Assembly: GCF_003946625.1 (NCBI RefSeq)
Contig: NZ_RHOR01000003.1
Coordinates: forward strand, 1-64,000
Length of the DNA stretch: 64,000 nucleotides
From: Companilactobacillus kedongensis
Lineage (GTDB): Bacteria; Bacillota; Bacilli; Lactobacillales; Lactobacillaceae
Direction of reading: 5' to 3'
The notes under the pieces were generated by a model. That model was not told the origin of the DNA and searched no databases. It worked only from the letters and a program-made list of their open reading frames with translations. Made by a program: the position numbers and the translations under genes. This document shows, one piece after another, positions 49,532-59,820 of the stretch (its first letter is position 1; each line of letters opens with the position of its first letter).

Positions 49532-52069
49532 ATGACTGAACTAACGCATTTTTATCAAAAATTCCAGCCAACACATTATGATATCTATTTAGATATTAAT
49601 CGAGAAACCAAAATGATTTCCGGTAAGACAACTATAACCGGTGAGGCTAAGGTTAAGAATATTTCGATCCATCAAAGTGGTTTAACTATCAAGTCCGTTC
49701 AAGCGGGTGGACAAGATGTTTCCTTCACAACAGAAGACCAAAATGATGCACTAAATATTGATTTAACTAAAATTGGCGAAGTAACTTTAACAATTAAATA
49801 CACTGCACCTTTGACAGATTCTATGATGGGAATCTATCCTTCATATTACGAAGTCGGTGGCGTTAAGAAACAAATTATCGGTACACAATTTGAGACAAAC
49901 TTTGCTCGCCAAGCATTTCCATGTATCGACGAACCTGAAGCTAAAGCTAAATTTGATATTGCTATCAAGTTTGACGAAAAAATTGGCGAAACAGTTTTAA
50001 GCAATATGCCAGAAATTAAGACAGAAAATGGCGTTCACTATTTTGATACTACTGTTCGTATGTCTACATATCTGATTGCTTTTGCCTTTGGTGAACTACA
50101 AAGTAAGATAACAACTACTAAGAGTGGCGTAAAAGTCGGAGTCTTTGCTACCAAAGCCCACAAAGCTAATGAATTAGACTTCGCTTTAGATATTGCTAAA
50201 CGTGCGATCGAATTTTATGAAGATTTTTATCAAACACCATATCCACTACCACATTCATGGCAATTGGCTTTACCAGATTTCTCAGCCGGAGCTATGGAAA
50301 ACTGGGGTCTAGTAACTTATCGTGAGGCTTATTTAACACTTGATCCAGACAATACGTCACTTGACACTAAACAATTAGTTGCCACAGTTATTACTCATGA
50401 GTTGGCTCACCAATGGTTTGGTGATCTTGTAACTATGAAGTGGTGGGATGACCTCTGGTTAAATGAAAGTTTTGCAAATATGATGGAATATGTTTCAGTT
50501 GATGCTATCGAACCTGATTGGCATATTTGGGAAATGTTCCAAACTTCAGATGTTCCAGCCGCTTTGCAACGTGATGCAACTGACGGAGTACAATCAGTTC
50601 ACGTTGATGTTGAAGATCCAGCTGAGATCGACGCTTTATTTGATAGTGCTATTGTCTATGCTAAAGGTGCCAGAATGCTTGTCATGATGCGTGCTTTAGT
50701 AGGTGATGATGCTTTACGTAAAGGATTAAAGAATTATTTTGCAGCACATCAATACAACAATGCCAAAGGTGCTGACCTCTGGAATGCCATTGGGGAGGCT
50801 GCCGGTATGGATGTCGCTACGATCATGAATACATGGTTGGAACAACCAGGATATCCAGTTGTCAAAGCGTCAATTATTGATGGAGAATTAACCTTGTCAC
50901 AAGAACAATTCTTCATTGGTGATGGTGTAGATAAAGAACGTCAATGGCAAATTCCTTTGAATAGCAATTACGATGCTGCACCTAAGATAATGGCAGATAA
51001 GACTGTCGTTGTTGGAACTTATGATAAATTACGTAAAGAAAACGGTAAACCATTCCGTGTTAATGTTGGCAACAATTCTCACTTTATCGTCAAATATGAT
51101 GATGAATTATTGAAAGATATTTTAGATAACGTTGACTCGTTGGATGCCATTTCACAATTACAAATTTTGCAAGATCTACGTTTATTGGCTGAAGGAAAAC
51201 AAATTTCTTATGCTGAGATCGTACCATTGTTACCAAAATTTGCTGCAAGTCATTCAAACGTTGTTATTGCTACGTTGTATCGTGTCGCAAATGATTTGAA
51301 GAAGTTTGTTACTCCAAATTCAGATGAAGCAAAATCATTAGAGAAATTATTTGATAAATTAAGTTCAGATCAAGTAACGAGATTAGGTTGGCAACCAAAG
51401 TCTAGTGAATCAAACGATGATCAATTGACACGTCCATATGTTTTGAACGCATCATTGTATGCTAAAAATCCAATTTCAATTGAGTCAGCACATGCCATCT
51501 ATGCAGATAACGAACAACAAGACTTATCCGCTATTTCTGCTGATATTCGACTATTCGTCCTACGTAATGAAGTTAAAAATTACGGAACAGAAGAAGTATT
51601 TGATAATTTGCTGGATGAATATCGTAAGTCATCAGATGCTAGTTACAAAGAAGATATCTGTGCCGCTTTAACAGCAACACCAGATGCTAAACTGATCAAA
51701 AAATTAGTTGGATTCTTTGAAGATTCAGATACGATCAAACCTCAAGACTTGCGTGCATGGTATCGTGGCTTATTAGCTAATGATGCTGGACAACAAGCAG
51801 CTTGGGATTGGATCAGAAATGACTGGCAGTGGTTGGATGATACCGTTGGTGGAGATATGGAATTTACAACTTATATCACTGTTACATCAATGATCTTCCA
51901 TACACCAGAACGTTTAGCTGAATTCAAAGCTTTCTTTGAACCTAAGCTAAATACACCAGGAATGACACGTGAAATAAGTATGGATATTAAAGTCGTTGAA
52001 ACACGTGTCAAGCTGATTGAAGCCGAGAAAGATTCTGTAAATTCAGCAGTTTCTGAGCTTGCCGATTAG
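49532..52069 (+). CDS. pepN: Aminopeptidase N (M1 family metallopeptidase)
   Basis: The 845-aa protein has the exopeptidase motif GAMENWG (near residue 253) and zinc motif HELAHQWFGD (His289, Glu290, His293) with the downstream NESFAN glutamate, then the large helical ERAP1-like C-terminal domain. It releases N-terminal amino acids from peptides in the cytosol, central to peptide use in lactic acid bacteria. Length matches PepN of lactobacilli. TAGGGAGGA precedes the ATG, with TATAAT at 49495-49500. Confidence 0.95.
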   Translation: MTELTHFYQKFQPTHYDIYLDINRETKMISGKTTITGEAKVKNISIHQSGLTIKSVQAGGQDVSFTTEDQNDALNIDLTKIGEVTLTIKYTAPLTDSMMGIYPSYYEVGGVKKQIIGTQFETNFARQAFPCIDEPEAKAKFDIAIKFDEKIGETVLSNMPEIKTENGVHYFDTTVRMSTYLIAFAFGELQSKITTTKSGVKVGVFATKAHKANELDFALDIAKRAIEFYEDFYQTPYPLPHSWQLALPDFSAGAMENWGLVTYREAYLTLDPDNTSLDTKQLVATVITHELAHQWFGDLVTMKWWDDLWLNESFANMMEYVSVDAIEPDWHIWEMFQTSDVPAALQRDATDGVQSVHVDVEDPAEIDALFDSAIVYAKGARMLVMMRALVGDDALRKGLKNYFAAHQYNNAKGADLWNAIGEAAGMDVATIMNTWLEQPGYPVVKASIIDGELTLSQEQFFIGDGVDKERQWQIPLNSNYDAAPKIMADKTVVVGTYDKLRKENGKPFRVNVGNNSHFIVKYDDELLKDILDNVDSLDAISQLQILQDLRLLAEGKQISYAEIVPLLPKFAASHSNVVIATLYRVANDLKKFVTPNSDEAKSLEKLFDKLSSDQVTRLGWQPKSSESNDDQLTRPYVLNASLYAKNPISIESAHAIYADNEQQDLSAISADIRLFVLRNEVKNYGTEEVFDNLLDEYRKSSDASYKEDICAALTATPDAKLIKKLVGFFEDSDTIKPQDLRAWYRGLLANDAGQQAAWDWIRNDWQWLDDTVGGDMEFTTYITVTSMIFHTPERLAEFKAFFEPKLNTPGMTREISMDIKVVETRVKLIEAEKDSVNSAVSELAD

Positions 52070-52148
52070 TCAAATTTTGAAGTAGAAAAGTTAATGTGCA
52101 GGTGTTACACTTACGTCGTAAAGAGTTTGAAACATATGTACAAAAAAA

Positions 52149-52178
52149 CCAGTAGTCGTCAGCTACTGGTTTTTTCTT
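52149..52178 (+). terminator. Terminator of pepN
   Basis: AAACCAGTAG.CGTC.CTACTGGTTT-type stem followed by a T-run. Confidence 0.8.
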
Positions 52179-52255
52179 TGTTTAAACGTTGGGATAGGTT
52201 GCCAGTTATCCAACAACCAACACCCCGACAATGATCGGAGCAATAAGAGCAGAAA

Positions 52256-52296
52256 AGCTCAAGAAATCCTTATAAGGATCTCTTGAGCTTTTTTGA
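52256..52296. terminator. Terminator of the BI-1 family gene
   Basis: AGCTCAAGA(A)ATCCTTATAAGGAT(C)TCTTGAGCT is a long palindrome with flanking A and T runs. It can serve the minus-strand gene ending at 52317. Confidence 0.75.
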
Positions 52297-52316
52297 TGTC
52301 ATATTTATCTTGTTTG

Positions 52317-53012
52317 TTATCTATCACCGAAGATAGAAAGGATACTTAAGAAAATATTGATGAAGTCTAGTACCAAGCTGATTGAGGCAACCAGAGCAAT
52401 AGCACCAAGTGTTTCTGAATTTTGAGCACTGTTATAAATGCGTTTGATGTTTTGTGAATCAAAGGCAATGTAGAATAAGAAGACTACGATAACAGCGATG
52501 TTAACTAACAAGGCGGCGACTGTACTGTGGAAGATCAAAATATTGATAACAGAAACGATGATAATTGAGATCAAACCGATCAATAGAGTTCTGCTCCAAG
52601 TTGTTAGGTCCTTTTTAGTGAAGAATCCGAATCCGGCAGAAACGATGAATATTACTGAAGTAACGGCCAAGGATTGGATAATGCTTTGAGCTGAGTACAA
52701 GTAGAAAACAGGTACCCCGAAAACTGATAGCGCCAACAGGAATGCTACGTAACTGACAAACGTCATTAAATACGAAGTGGTTGCGAAGCGGTTAGCCATG
52801 CTGATGAATCCAAAAGCTACAGCAATGACAACTAGTGAAAAGATCAAACTGTGTGCTCCCATCATATTCATGATTGAATATGAAAGTGAACTATTTCTAG
52901 CGATGGCGTTAGCCGCGATTGTCCAAAAGGCAACACCTAAACCAGTATACAAATATACTAGTGAAGTGAATCGAGCTAAACCAGCGGTTTTTGCTTTATC
53001 TATTGATTGCAT
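52317..53012 (-). CDS. Bax inhibitor-1/YccA family membrane protein
   Basis: The 231-aa protein has seven hydrophobic segments and ends FISLVLDFINIFLSILSIFG-like (VASISLVLDFINIFLSILSI), the C-terminal signature of BI-1 family proteins, with the conserved FDSQNIKRIY segment. Bacterial members are pH-sensitive calcium-leak channels or protease-associated proteins. GGGAGGAC precedes the start on the minus strand. It is probably monocistronic. Confidence 0.88.
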   Translation of the reverse strand: MQSIDKAKTAGLARFTSLVYLYTGLGVAFWTIAANAIARNSSLSYSIMNMMGAHSLIFSLVVIAVAFGFISMANRFATTSYLMTFVSYVAFLLALSVFGVPVFYLYSAQSIIQSLAVTSVIFIVSAGFGFFTKKDLTTWSRTLLIGLISIIIVSVINILIFHSTVAALLVNIAVIVVFLFYIAFDSQNIKRIYNSAQNSETLGAIALVASISLVLDFINIFLSILSIFGDR

Positions 53013-53132
53013 TGATTGTCCTCCCTCTCGTGTAAATCATTATAACAATTTTATAATACAATGATAGCATAATTGAGATATTTGGACTTGATGTAGGTCA
53101 TATGTTAGTTTTTTATATTTTTAGCTGTATTA

Positions 53133-53357
53133 TTAATTTTCCTGTTCGACGGTCTGTTCGGCCATTACTTCTTTGTATAAAGAGATACTTGTACCAATAC
53201 TGAAAGCTAGAAAAATTGCTATAGAAATAATAAATCCAATTCTACCTACTTTAGATACAGTTTCTTTTTTTGTAAAGAATCCTGTGATCCACATAATTAT
53301 GAATCCAATTACTACGAGACCGATAATAATCGAAACAGTTGATAATATAATACTCAT
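53133..53357 (-). CDS. Small two-TM membrane protein, unknown
   Basis: The 74-aa protein has two hydrophobic segments (residues 4-26 and 42-62) separated by a basic loop (TKKETVSKVGR) and an acidic tail (AEQTVEQEN). No family was recognised. GGAGGATTTTC precedes the ATG on the minus strand, so translation is likely. Confidence 0.6.
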   Translation of the reverse strand: MSIILSTVSIIIGLVVIGFIIMWITGFFTKKETVSKVGRIGFIISIAIFLAFSIGTSISLYKEVMAEQTVEQEN

Positions 53358-53448
53358 GAAAATCCTCCAATATTTTTAAGAGCTGTTTTGTCTTTTATAT
53401 AAATTACGAGAAATAAAAAAATTCTCCCTGAATTTTTCAGAAAGAATT

Positions 53449-53853
53449 TTATTGTTCTAAAAGTTTTAGCATAGGATTTTCTTCGGGAATTATTTCCGAA
53501 CTGTCATGTGTGATATGAATATGATCACCATGCTTATTTAGATGATCGGCCTTTTTTTCACCCCAAATAGATAGAGTAACCAGGATCTGGCGCAGTTCCA
53601 TACCGTCATCAGTTAATGAGTAGACAACTTTGGGAGGTACGGTTCCGTAACTCGTTCTTTGGATAATGCCGTCACTCTCTAGTTCACGTAATTGTTGAGT
53701 TAAAACTTTTTGAGAAATTCCCGGCATAATATTTAAGAGTTCACCGTTACGACGTTCTTTCAAACCGATCCAACAAATAAGTGAAGTTTTCCATTTACCT
53801 TCGATAATATCTAAGGTCAAATCTATACCTAAATTATAAATAATATTTTTCAT
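53449..53853 (-). CDS. HxlR-family transcriptional regulator
   Basis: The 134-aa protein has the HxlR winged helix: LTLDIIEGKWKTSLICWIGL, NGELLNIMPGISQKVLTQQL and RELESDGIIQRTSYGTVPPK, plus a short acidic tail. HxlR regulators respond to redox or aldehyde stress. It is divergent from the OYE-type oxidoreductase gene at 53986, its likely target. A single Cys (in LICWIG) could act as a redox switch. Confidence 0.88.
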   Translation of the reverse strand: MKNIIYNLGIDLTLDIIEGKWKTSLICWIGLKERRNGELLNIMPGISQKVLTQQLRELESDGIIQRTSYGTVPPKVVYSLTDDGMELRQILVTLSIWGEKKADHLNKHGDHIHITHDSSEIIPEENPMLKLLEQ

Positions 53854-53901
53854 AAAGCTTATTCCTCACAATTCTTACCACGCGGTTACTATCTAACTTA
53901 T

Positions 53902-53913
53902 AAGTGCGTACTT
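53902..53913. promoter_or_regulatory. Candidate HxlR operator
   Basis: The inverted repeat AAGT-GCGT-ACTT lies between the divergent HxlR and OYE genes, 72 bp before the OYE start. Short palindromes with this kind of half-site are bound by HxlR proteins. Confidence 0.35.
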
Positions 53914-53985
53914 TTATATTTATTACTCCCAAATTATACTGTAATTGTAAACAAATTCACAATATAAGGTTAGGAGATTTATGAA

Positions 53986-55149
53986 ATGGGAAAATATAAA
54001 TTTTTGGAGCCATATACTTTTAAGAACGGTGTAACTGTTAAAAATAGAATCGTGATTCCTCCAATGACTGAACAATCCAGTTTGGAAGACGGATCTGTCT
54101 CACGTGATGAAACATATTATGCAAGTTTAAGATCAGGTGGCGTGGGGATGTTTATTAGTCCCGTTGCCTATGTAATTCCTAACGGTAAGGGTTTTGAGGG
54201 ACAATTATCTGCTAGTGATGATAAATTCATTCCTAGTCTAGCCAAAATGGCTAGTGCAATGAAAGGTAATGGAACCAAGGCTATCTTACAAATTTTTCAT
54301 GCTGGAAGAATGTCTAATAGTGCTATCCTTCGTGGTACACAAACTGAGAGTGCCAGTGCTGTTGCTGCACCTCGTGAGGGAATGGAAACACCAAGAGAAT
54401 TAACAAATGATCAAATTGAGGAGATCATCAAGGCTTTCGGTGATGCAACAAGACGTGTAATTTTGGCTGGATTTGATGGAGTTGAAATTCACGGTGCTAA
54501 TACATATTTGATTCAGCAATTCTTCTCACCACATTCAAATCGTCGTACCGATAAGTGGGGCGGTTCAGTTGAGAAGAGAATGAGATTTGGTTTGGAGATC
54601 ATCAATATCGTTAAAAAGACAATTGATGAATATGCTAAGAAACCATTTATCTTGGGATATCGTATTTCACCTGAAGAAATTGAAGAACCAGGTATTCGAA
54701 TGGAGGATACTCTCCAATTTATTAATAAATTGGCTGATCAACCATTAGATTACTTACATATTTCTATGGGTAACGCATGGCGCAAGTCATTGAATGATAA
54801 GACCGAAGATAGACCAACGATTCTACGTATCAGAGATAAGGTCAATGGTAGATTACCACTCATTTCAGTTGGTTCGATTCAAACACCTGCTGATGCAGAG
54901 AAGATCATGGATGCAGGAATTGAATTTGCTGCATTGGGACGTGAATATTTACGTGAACCTCGTTGGATCGAAAAAGTTCAAAGTGGATTAGAAGATACAA
55001 TTAGATATAGTGTTAACCGTACAGAACTCGATGATCTAGGATTAAATCCTGCATTAATGGACTTCTTGGGAATTTTAGGATTGGATCTTGGCTTTGAAGG
55101 TGAGAATAAAAAGACTGAAAACGGCGTAGATGCTGTGTTTAAGGACTAA
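53986..55149 (+). CDS. NADH:flavin oxidoreductase (Old Yellow Enzyme family)
   Basis: The 387-aa protein has the OYE TIM barrel: YTFKNGVTVKNRIVIPPMTE, the catalytic-region GVEIHGANTYLIQQFFSPHS with NRRTDKWGGS, and a late LISVGSIQTPADAEK and FAALGREYLREP phosphate-binding part. It is FMN-dependent and reduces activated alkenes or related substrates. Start is the ATG at 53986 with TAGGAGA upstream. It is a paralogue of the truncated gene at 63262 and lies next to the HxlR regulator. No C-terminal Fe-S or FAD domain is present. Confidence 0.9.
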   Translation: MGKYKFLEPYTFKNGVTVKNRIVIPPMTEQSSLEDGSVSRDETYYASLRSGGVGMFISPVAYVIPNGKGFEGQLSASDDKFIPSLAKMASAMKGNGTKAILQIFHAGRMSNSAILRGTQTESASAVAAPREGMETPRELTNDQIEEIIKAFGDATRRVILAGFDGVEIHGANTYLIQQFFSPHSNRRTDKWGGSVEKRMRFGLEIINIVKKTIDEYAKKPFILGYRISPEEIEEPGIRMEDTLQFINKLADQPLDYLHISMGNAWRKSLNDKTEDRPTILRIRDKVNGRLPLISVGSIQTPADAEKIMDAGIEFAALGREYLREPRWIEKVQSGLEDTIRYSVNRTELDDLGLNPALMDFLGILGLDLGFEGENKKTENGVDAVFKD

Positions 55150-55164
55150 ATAAATATAAAATTC

Positions 55165-55206
55165 AAAATCCGCCAATAGGAGTTATTCCTAATTGGCGGA
55201 TTTTTT
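55165..55206 (+). terminator. Terminator of the OYE gene
   Basis: AAAATCCGCCAATAGGA pairs with TCCTAATTGGCGGATTTT (one bulge), then Ts. Confidence 0.85.
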
Positions 55207-55300
55207 ATGTTGTTATATTTAAAAGAGTATATTATACTGAACTCGTATTTACACACATCTATTTTATTTAATAAGTTAAACCATTAAGGAGAAGAAGATA

Positions 55301-55561
55301 ATGAAATACTCATTTGAAAAGGATTTAGATAACTACGATCCGTCAGAATACATTGATGTGGATGATATCAATCGGTTACTTAATCAAAAAACGGTCAAAC
55401 ATAATTCAAATACGGTTAAAAAATTTCAATTAAGAGATTGGATAAAGAACTTGATTGTAAAACTTGTCAGAAATGGAGTCTATCTTTTAAAAGATTTCAA
55501 AGATTTTCTAGTTATTCAATTTAACCAAATAGAAAATAGCTTTTGTTATCTAATTCCATAG
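55301..55561 (+). CDS. Small protein of unknown function (86 aa)
   Basis: The protein (MKYSFEKDLDNYDPSEYIDV...) has an acidic N-terminal half and a basic, amphipathic C-terminal half (LRDWIKNLIVKLVRNGVYLL). TAAGGAGAAG precedes the ATG at a normal distance. Its end overlaps the convergent YdcF-like gene by 16 bp. No domain was found. Confidence 0.55.
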   Translation: MKYSFEKDLDNYDPSEYIDVDDINRLLNQKTVKHNSNTVKKFQLRDWIKNLIVKLVRNGVYLLKDFKDFLVIQFNQIENSFCYLIP

Positions 55562-56625
55562 CGATGTTCTAACCAAGTAATCACACCACTACCGACAATT
55601 ATTAAACCAACCGCGGTTGCATGCCAGTATTTATTACGCATAAAGATGGCAATATATTCACGAATAATAGCATTAGGTAAGAAGAATCTAGCCGTATGTG
55701 CTCCAACTCCGTCGGCTTTTAAACCGGCTTGTCTGGCAACCATCCCAGCGCGGAAAGTATGATACCCATTAGTAACGAAAATCGTCTTAGCATTGATGGT
55801 TTGCTGATCAATGATTTTTTTGGAATAAAGCATATTCTGATAGGTATTCTTAGATTCTGTTTCAGCGATACCATTTTCTTCGGGAAGTCCTTGTTTCAAT
55901 GCATAGTCCAACATAGCCTTACCCTCGGGGACTAATTCGTCTCCGCCTTGTCCACCAGAGAAAATTATTTTGGCAGATTTGCCAGTTTTTCGTAACTGAT
56001 TGTAGTAAAATTTCAAGCCTCGATCGATTCTTTGGGCAAGTAGAGGTGATACCCGATCACCATTTAATAAGCCTGCCCCGAGAACGATTATATAATCCTG
56101 ATTCAACTTGGGACGATTGAATTGGTACAGAACTGCCATGGTCAGATAATTGTAAAACCAGAAGATAACATAGAACAGAACTAGATTTGAAATTAGGATT
56201 ATCAAGCTGGACCAGGGATGCGGCAATCTGTTATTTATTTCATTGGCAAAGAACGGAAGAACTAGAATTGCTATCCCTAAAATCAGCGTCAACATATTGG
56301 CTAGTGAATGGCTTTCCCTTTTCCAGACTACTAGGGCATTCCACAGCAGTAGTAGTGCTTGTAAAGTAAAGAGAAAAGTCATTATTAATATGAAAATAGT
56401 AAATATTATCACGCTTATGATGATCAATGGATGATTATTTATTCCTAGGATCGTTATCGCTAATATTGGTAAGAATGTATAGAGAAATAGAGAGAACCAG
56501 ATACCATTGCTTAAGCGTCTTTTGTCTTTTCGATAAGCAACAGTAAAACAGATTCCAAAAAATATCGGTATTAACCAAAACCAATATAATACGGTTGGAA
56601 TTGGTACCCAAACTTCTTGATTCAT
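55546..56625 (-). CDS. YdcF-like (DUF218) membrane protein
   Basis: The 359-aa protein has about five N-terminal membrane segments (residues 10-165), a DUF218 domain (DYIIVLGAGLLNGDRVSPLL, IIFSGGQGGDELVPEGKAML, ESKNTYQNMLYSKKIID, VTNGYHTFRAGMVARQAGLK), and a last membrane segment (VGLIIVGSGVITWLEH). DUF218 proteins such as SanA and ElyC affect envelope integrity. GGAGGAATC precedes the start. The sbcC gene ends 15 bp upstream, so it may share the sbcDC transcript. Confidence 0.85.
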   Translation of the reverse strand: MNQEVWVPIPTVLYWFWLIPIFFGICFTVAYRKDKRRLSNGIWFSLFLYTFLPILAITILGINNHPLIIISVIIFTIFILIMTFLFTLQALLLLWNALVVWKRESHSLANMLTLILGIAILVLPFFANEINNRLPHPWSSLIILISNLVLFYVIFWFYNYLTMAVLYQFNRPKLNQDYIIVLGAGLLNGDRVSPLLAQRIDRGLKFYYNQLRKTGKSAKIIFSGGQGGDELVPEGKAMLDYALKQGLPEENGIAETESKNTYQNMLYSKKIIDQQTINAKTIFVTNGYHTFRAGMVARQAGLKADGVGAHTARFFLPNAIIREYIAIFMRNKYWHATAVGLIIVGSGVITWLEHRYGIR

Positions 56626-56640
56626 AAAGATTCCTCCAGA

Positions 56641-59600
56641 TTATTTTGTGATTATTTTGACGGTACTGCGACCATCACCAATTTTTTTGATCAATACTTG
56701 TTGTCCAATTGCAGTCTTCATAGCATCAATATGGCTAATAACACCAACCATTCGATTTTGCCCAATATTTTCAAGTGAGGCCATAGCTTTTTCGAGAGTT
56801 TCATCATCAAGTGATCCGAAACCTTCATCAATGAACAATGCATCTATTTTAACGCCATTAGCTGAGGATTGAACCACTTCGCTTAATGATAAAGCAATCG
56901 ACAATGCGGCAATAAAAGTTTCACCGCCTGATAATGTGTCGGAAGAACGAGTGGCACCAGTCTCATTATCATAAACGTTGATATCCAGACCATGATCAGT
57001 ACGTTTGTCAGATCCTTGAGCCGCAATCTCAAAGCTGTAACGATTATTCGATAGATCATTTATAAAGGTGTGATTAGCGTAATCGAGGACTTTACGCAGA
57101 TAATTTTGAACAACATAGGTTTCGAGTTTCAGTTTGTCGTCGTTTCCGTCTTTACCAGTTATAACATTGTATAAGCTAGTTATTTCAGCTAATTGTTTAC
57201 CAAAGTCACTTTGACTATTAACGATTTTTTTGATTTTTGAGTAAGTTGAATTGGCATTGTCGAAAGTAAGATTTAATTCGGCTGCCTTTGTCATAGCAGC
57301 GTTGTTGAGCTTTTTCTTTTCATTCAAATCTTCTGTAAGTTTGTCAATATCTGGTGTTTTAACGTCGGTTAATTCTATAGTTGTTTTTTGAATATCTTTA
57401 GTAAGGAGTTCTTTTTCTTTATTATAGGAAGAAATTATTTCTTTGAGTTCGGAATTTGTACCTTTATTGAGTTCATTGATCCATTTTATTAATATATTTA
57501 TATCGTTAGTTTTGGCATCGGGGGATGCTAAGGCTTCATCCAAAAGAGCTTGTAATTTTTCGATACTATCTGACTGTTTATCTATTTGTTCAGAATTATC
57601 TTTAAGCTGTGTTTTTCCTGATGATAAAGTCAGTTCACTAGTATGTACTTCATTTTTGGATGTCTCCAATTGTGCAGTGTAATCGGCAACGTTCTTTTTC
57701 AAATTTCTTTGTTCTTCTGACAATTCTGCACTTGTTTTGTCATTGTTGGAGATCTGTGTTTCTATATCTTTTAAATCTTTTTTGTAAGTTGTCTGTTGGG
57801 AGTTTACTTGGGTAAATTTGATCTTATTCTCAGAAATTAATTGATCATTTTCCTCTAGTGAGTTTTCCAATGTAGAAATTTCTTTGGATAATTTGGCAGT
57901 TTTTGCTAAATCTGAGTCGATTTTGTTTATTTCTGCATCAAAAGTTTCCTTTATTAAGTTCATATTGAACTCTTTGGGGAAGTTCAATGTGGAAGAATTT
58001 GTTAATTTAAGATAGGCAGTTTCAAGATCTGTCTTTGTAGAATGCAAATCAAGCTTTTTTTGCGATAGTTCATTATTAACGGTTTCTAAGTTACTCTGTG
58101 CTGATTTCACGTTTTGTTCAGCTGCCGCATAATTTTTTTGTGAGGTATCTACGGCGTTGATTGATTTCTTCAACTCGGTTTCGTCAGCTTGGACGGTTTT
58201 GGTTATATGGGGATGTTCAGTTGAACCACAGACAACGCAAGGTTCTCCGGGAACGAGTTCTTGTTGTAATTGAGCAATCATTAATGATTGTCTTGTACCG
58301 ATTTTTTCTTGATAGTCCTTTTTGGCAATACTTAAGCTATCTTCTTTTGTTTTAAGCTCTTTGTTTTGATCAGAAATCTTGTCTTGAAGGCTTTTGACTT
58401 CTGAGTTTAAGTTATTTTGTTTATTCTCAATAGGGGAGAGAATATTTACAAAATTTTCTTTTTCAGATAATAAAGAGTTTCTCTTATCCTGTAAGGAACT
58501 AGGATCGATAAGTCGATCCTTTTTTGATTTGATCTCTTCATTTAATTGAGTTGAGATATCGTTTTGTTTATTGATTTTTGTAGTAATAGATTCAATCTGT
58601 GGTTTTATTTCTGACAAATTACGATTGATTTTTTCACTATTCATTACTAAAGGGATCAATTTTGAGAGTTCGTCAATTTTTGAATTCTTTTGATCGATGT
58701 TTAGCTGTTCTTTGACTAATCCGTCTAGTTTTTTAGATGCGGAATCGTATTTTTCTTGGGCAATTTTTAATTTGGAGTTTATTTCGGATTCAGCGGTAAG
58801 ACTATTCTTGTTATCCTGCTTAATACGGCTTAAATCGCGGACATTGTCTTTATATTTATTAGCCCAATCTAATTCAGAGACGTCCTGAATTTTTTGATCA
58901 ATGAATGACTTATTATCAGTAATATTTTTTTGATATTTCTTTTGAAGTTCTTCTAAATGATCAAATTTATTTTTTATCTCATTAGCTCTTTTGAGTTCAG
59001 CATCTGCCTTGTTTAAAACCTTATTAGTATCTTTTACGTCAATTTGGGCTTTTGTTAAGGAATCTTTTCTATTAGCAACGAATTTTTTGAGGATGATAAT
59101 TCTTTGGTCTTTTGCTTCATGTTCGAGAGTTTCCAATTCTTCGTCAGTTAAGTTCATAGAATTTATCTGAGTTTGTAGTTCTGTTTCAAAATCATTATTT
59201 TGTTTTCTAGCCTGATCGTATTTATCCTTTAGCTTATTAGAAAAATCTGTAAATATTTGGGTACCAAAAATTCTCTTTAAAATGTCCTTTTTGTCGCTAG
59301 TTTTAGCCTTCAAAAAATCTGAAAAATCATTCTGTGGTAGTAGGATGATTTTTTTGAATTGTTCAGCACTAAGTTTTAAAATATCGGAAATTTCAATGCC
59401 AACATCTTGTGGTTTGCTGGCAATACTTTGAATTTCCGGTCCACCAACTTTTTCTACGATCCCTAATGTTGCGCTAGTTTTTCTGAGGGTCAGTCCTTTA
59501 GCCTTAGTCTTTTTTTCCAACCACTGTTCAGGTGTACGTTCTATCTTATATAAATTATTACCTTGTTCAAAGTAGAAAGTGACACTTGTTGGAGCATCAT

Positions 59601-59820
59601 CAGGTGCAAACTGACTGCGCATCTCTTTAGCATCACGGTCACTAGTTGTATTGGCAAATAAGGCAAAAGTCATTGCATCAAAGATAGTTGATTTACCGGC
59701 ACCGGTATCGCCACCAATTAGGAATATAGGAGCTTCTTCAAGACGTCTGAAGTCAATGATCGAATGTTCATGTGGTCCAAAATAATTCATCTCTAAATAA
59801 ACTGGTTTCATTTTATTCAC
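56641..59820 (-). CDS. sbcC: Exonuclease SbcC (SMC-like ATPase)
   Basis: The 1059-aa protein has the N-terminal P-loop GGDTGAGKSTIFDA (about residues 34-47), two very long coiled-coil arms, a zinc hook CVVCGS (near residue 525), and the C-terminal ABC signature LSGGETFIAALSIALSLSEV with Walker B FIDEGFGSLD. With SbcD it forms the complex that opens and trims hairpin and blocked DNA ends. It overlaps the sbcD gene by 8 bp. Length is normal. Confidence 0.93.
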   Translation of the reverse strand: MNKMKPVYLEMNYFGPHEHSIIDFRRLEEAPIFLIGGDTGAGKSTIFDAMTFALFANTTSDRDAKEMRSQFAPDDAPTSVTFYFEQGNNLYKIERTPEQWLEKKTKAKGLTLRKTSATLGIVEKVGGPEIQSIASKPQDVGIEISDILKLSAEQFKKIILLPQNDFSDFLKAKTSDKKDILKRIFGTQIFTDFSNKLKDKYDQARKQNNDFETELQTQINSMNLTDEELETLEHEAKDQRIIILKKFVANRKDSLTKAQIDVKDTNKVLNKADAELKRANEIKNKFDHLEELQKKYQKNITDNKSFIDQKIQDVSELDWANKYKDNVRDLSRIKQDNKNSLTAESEINSKLKIAQEKYDSASKKLDGLVKEQLNIDQKNSKIDELSKLIPLVMNSEKINRNLSEIKPQIESITTKINKQNDISTQLNEEIKSKKDRLIDPSSLQDKRNSLLSEKENFVNILSPIENKQNNLNSEVKSLQDKISDQNKELKTKEDSLSIAKKDYQEKIGTRQSLMIAQLQQELVPGEPCVVCGSTEHPHITKTVQADETELKKSINAVDTSQKNYAAAEQNVKSAQSNLETVNNELSQKKLDLHSTKTDLETAYLKLTNSSTLNFPKEFNMNLIKETFDAEINKIDSDLAKTAKLSKEISTLENSLEENDQLISENKIKFTQVNSQQTTYKKDLKDIETQISNNDKTSAELSEEQRNLKKNVADYTAQLETSKNEVHTSELTLSSGKTQLKDNSEQIDKQSDSIEKLQALLDEALASPDAKTNDINILIKWINELNKGTNSELKEIISSYNKEKELLTKDIQKTTIELTDVKTPDIDKLTEDLNEKKKLNNAAMTKAAELNLTFDNANSTYSKIKKIVNSQSDFGKQLAEITSLYNVITGKDGNDDKLKLETYVVQNYLRKVLDYANHTFINDLSNNRYSFEIAAQGSDKRTDHGLDINVYDNETGATRSSDTLSGGETFIAALSIALSLSEVVQSSANGVKIDALFIDEGFGSLDDETLEKAMASLENIGQNRMVGVISHIDAMKTAIGQQVLIKKIGDGRSTVKIITK

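Noticed and set aside
58161-58355. Small plus-strand ORFs inside sbcC
   Set aside because: They are frame shadows of the coiled-coil coding sequence, without RBS or conserved features.
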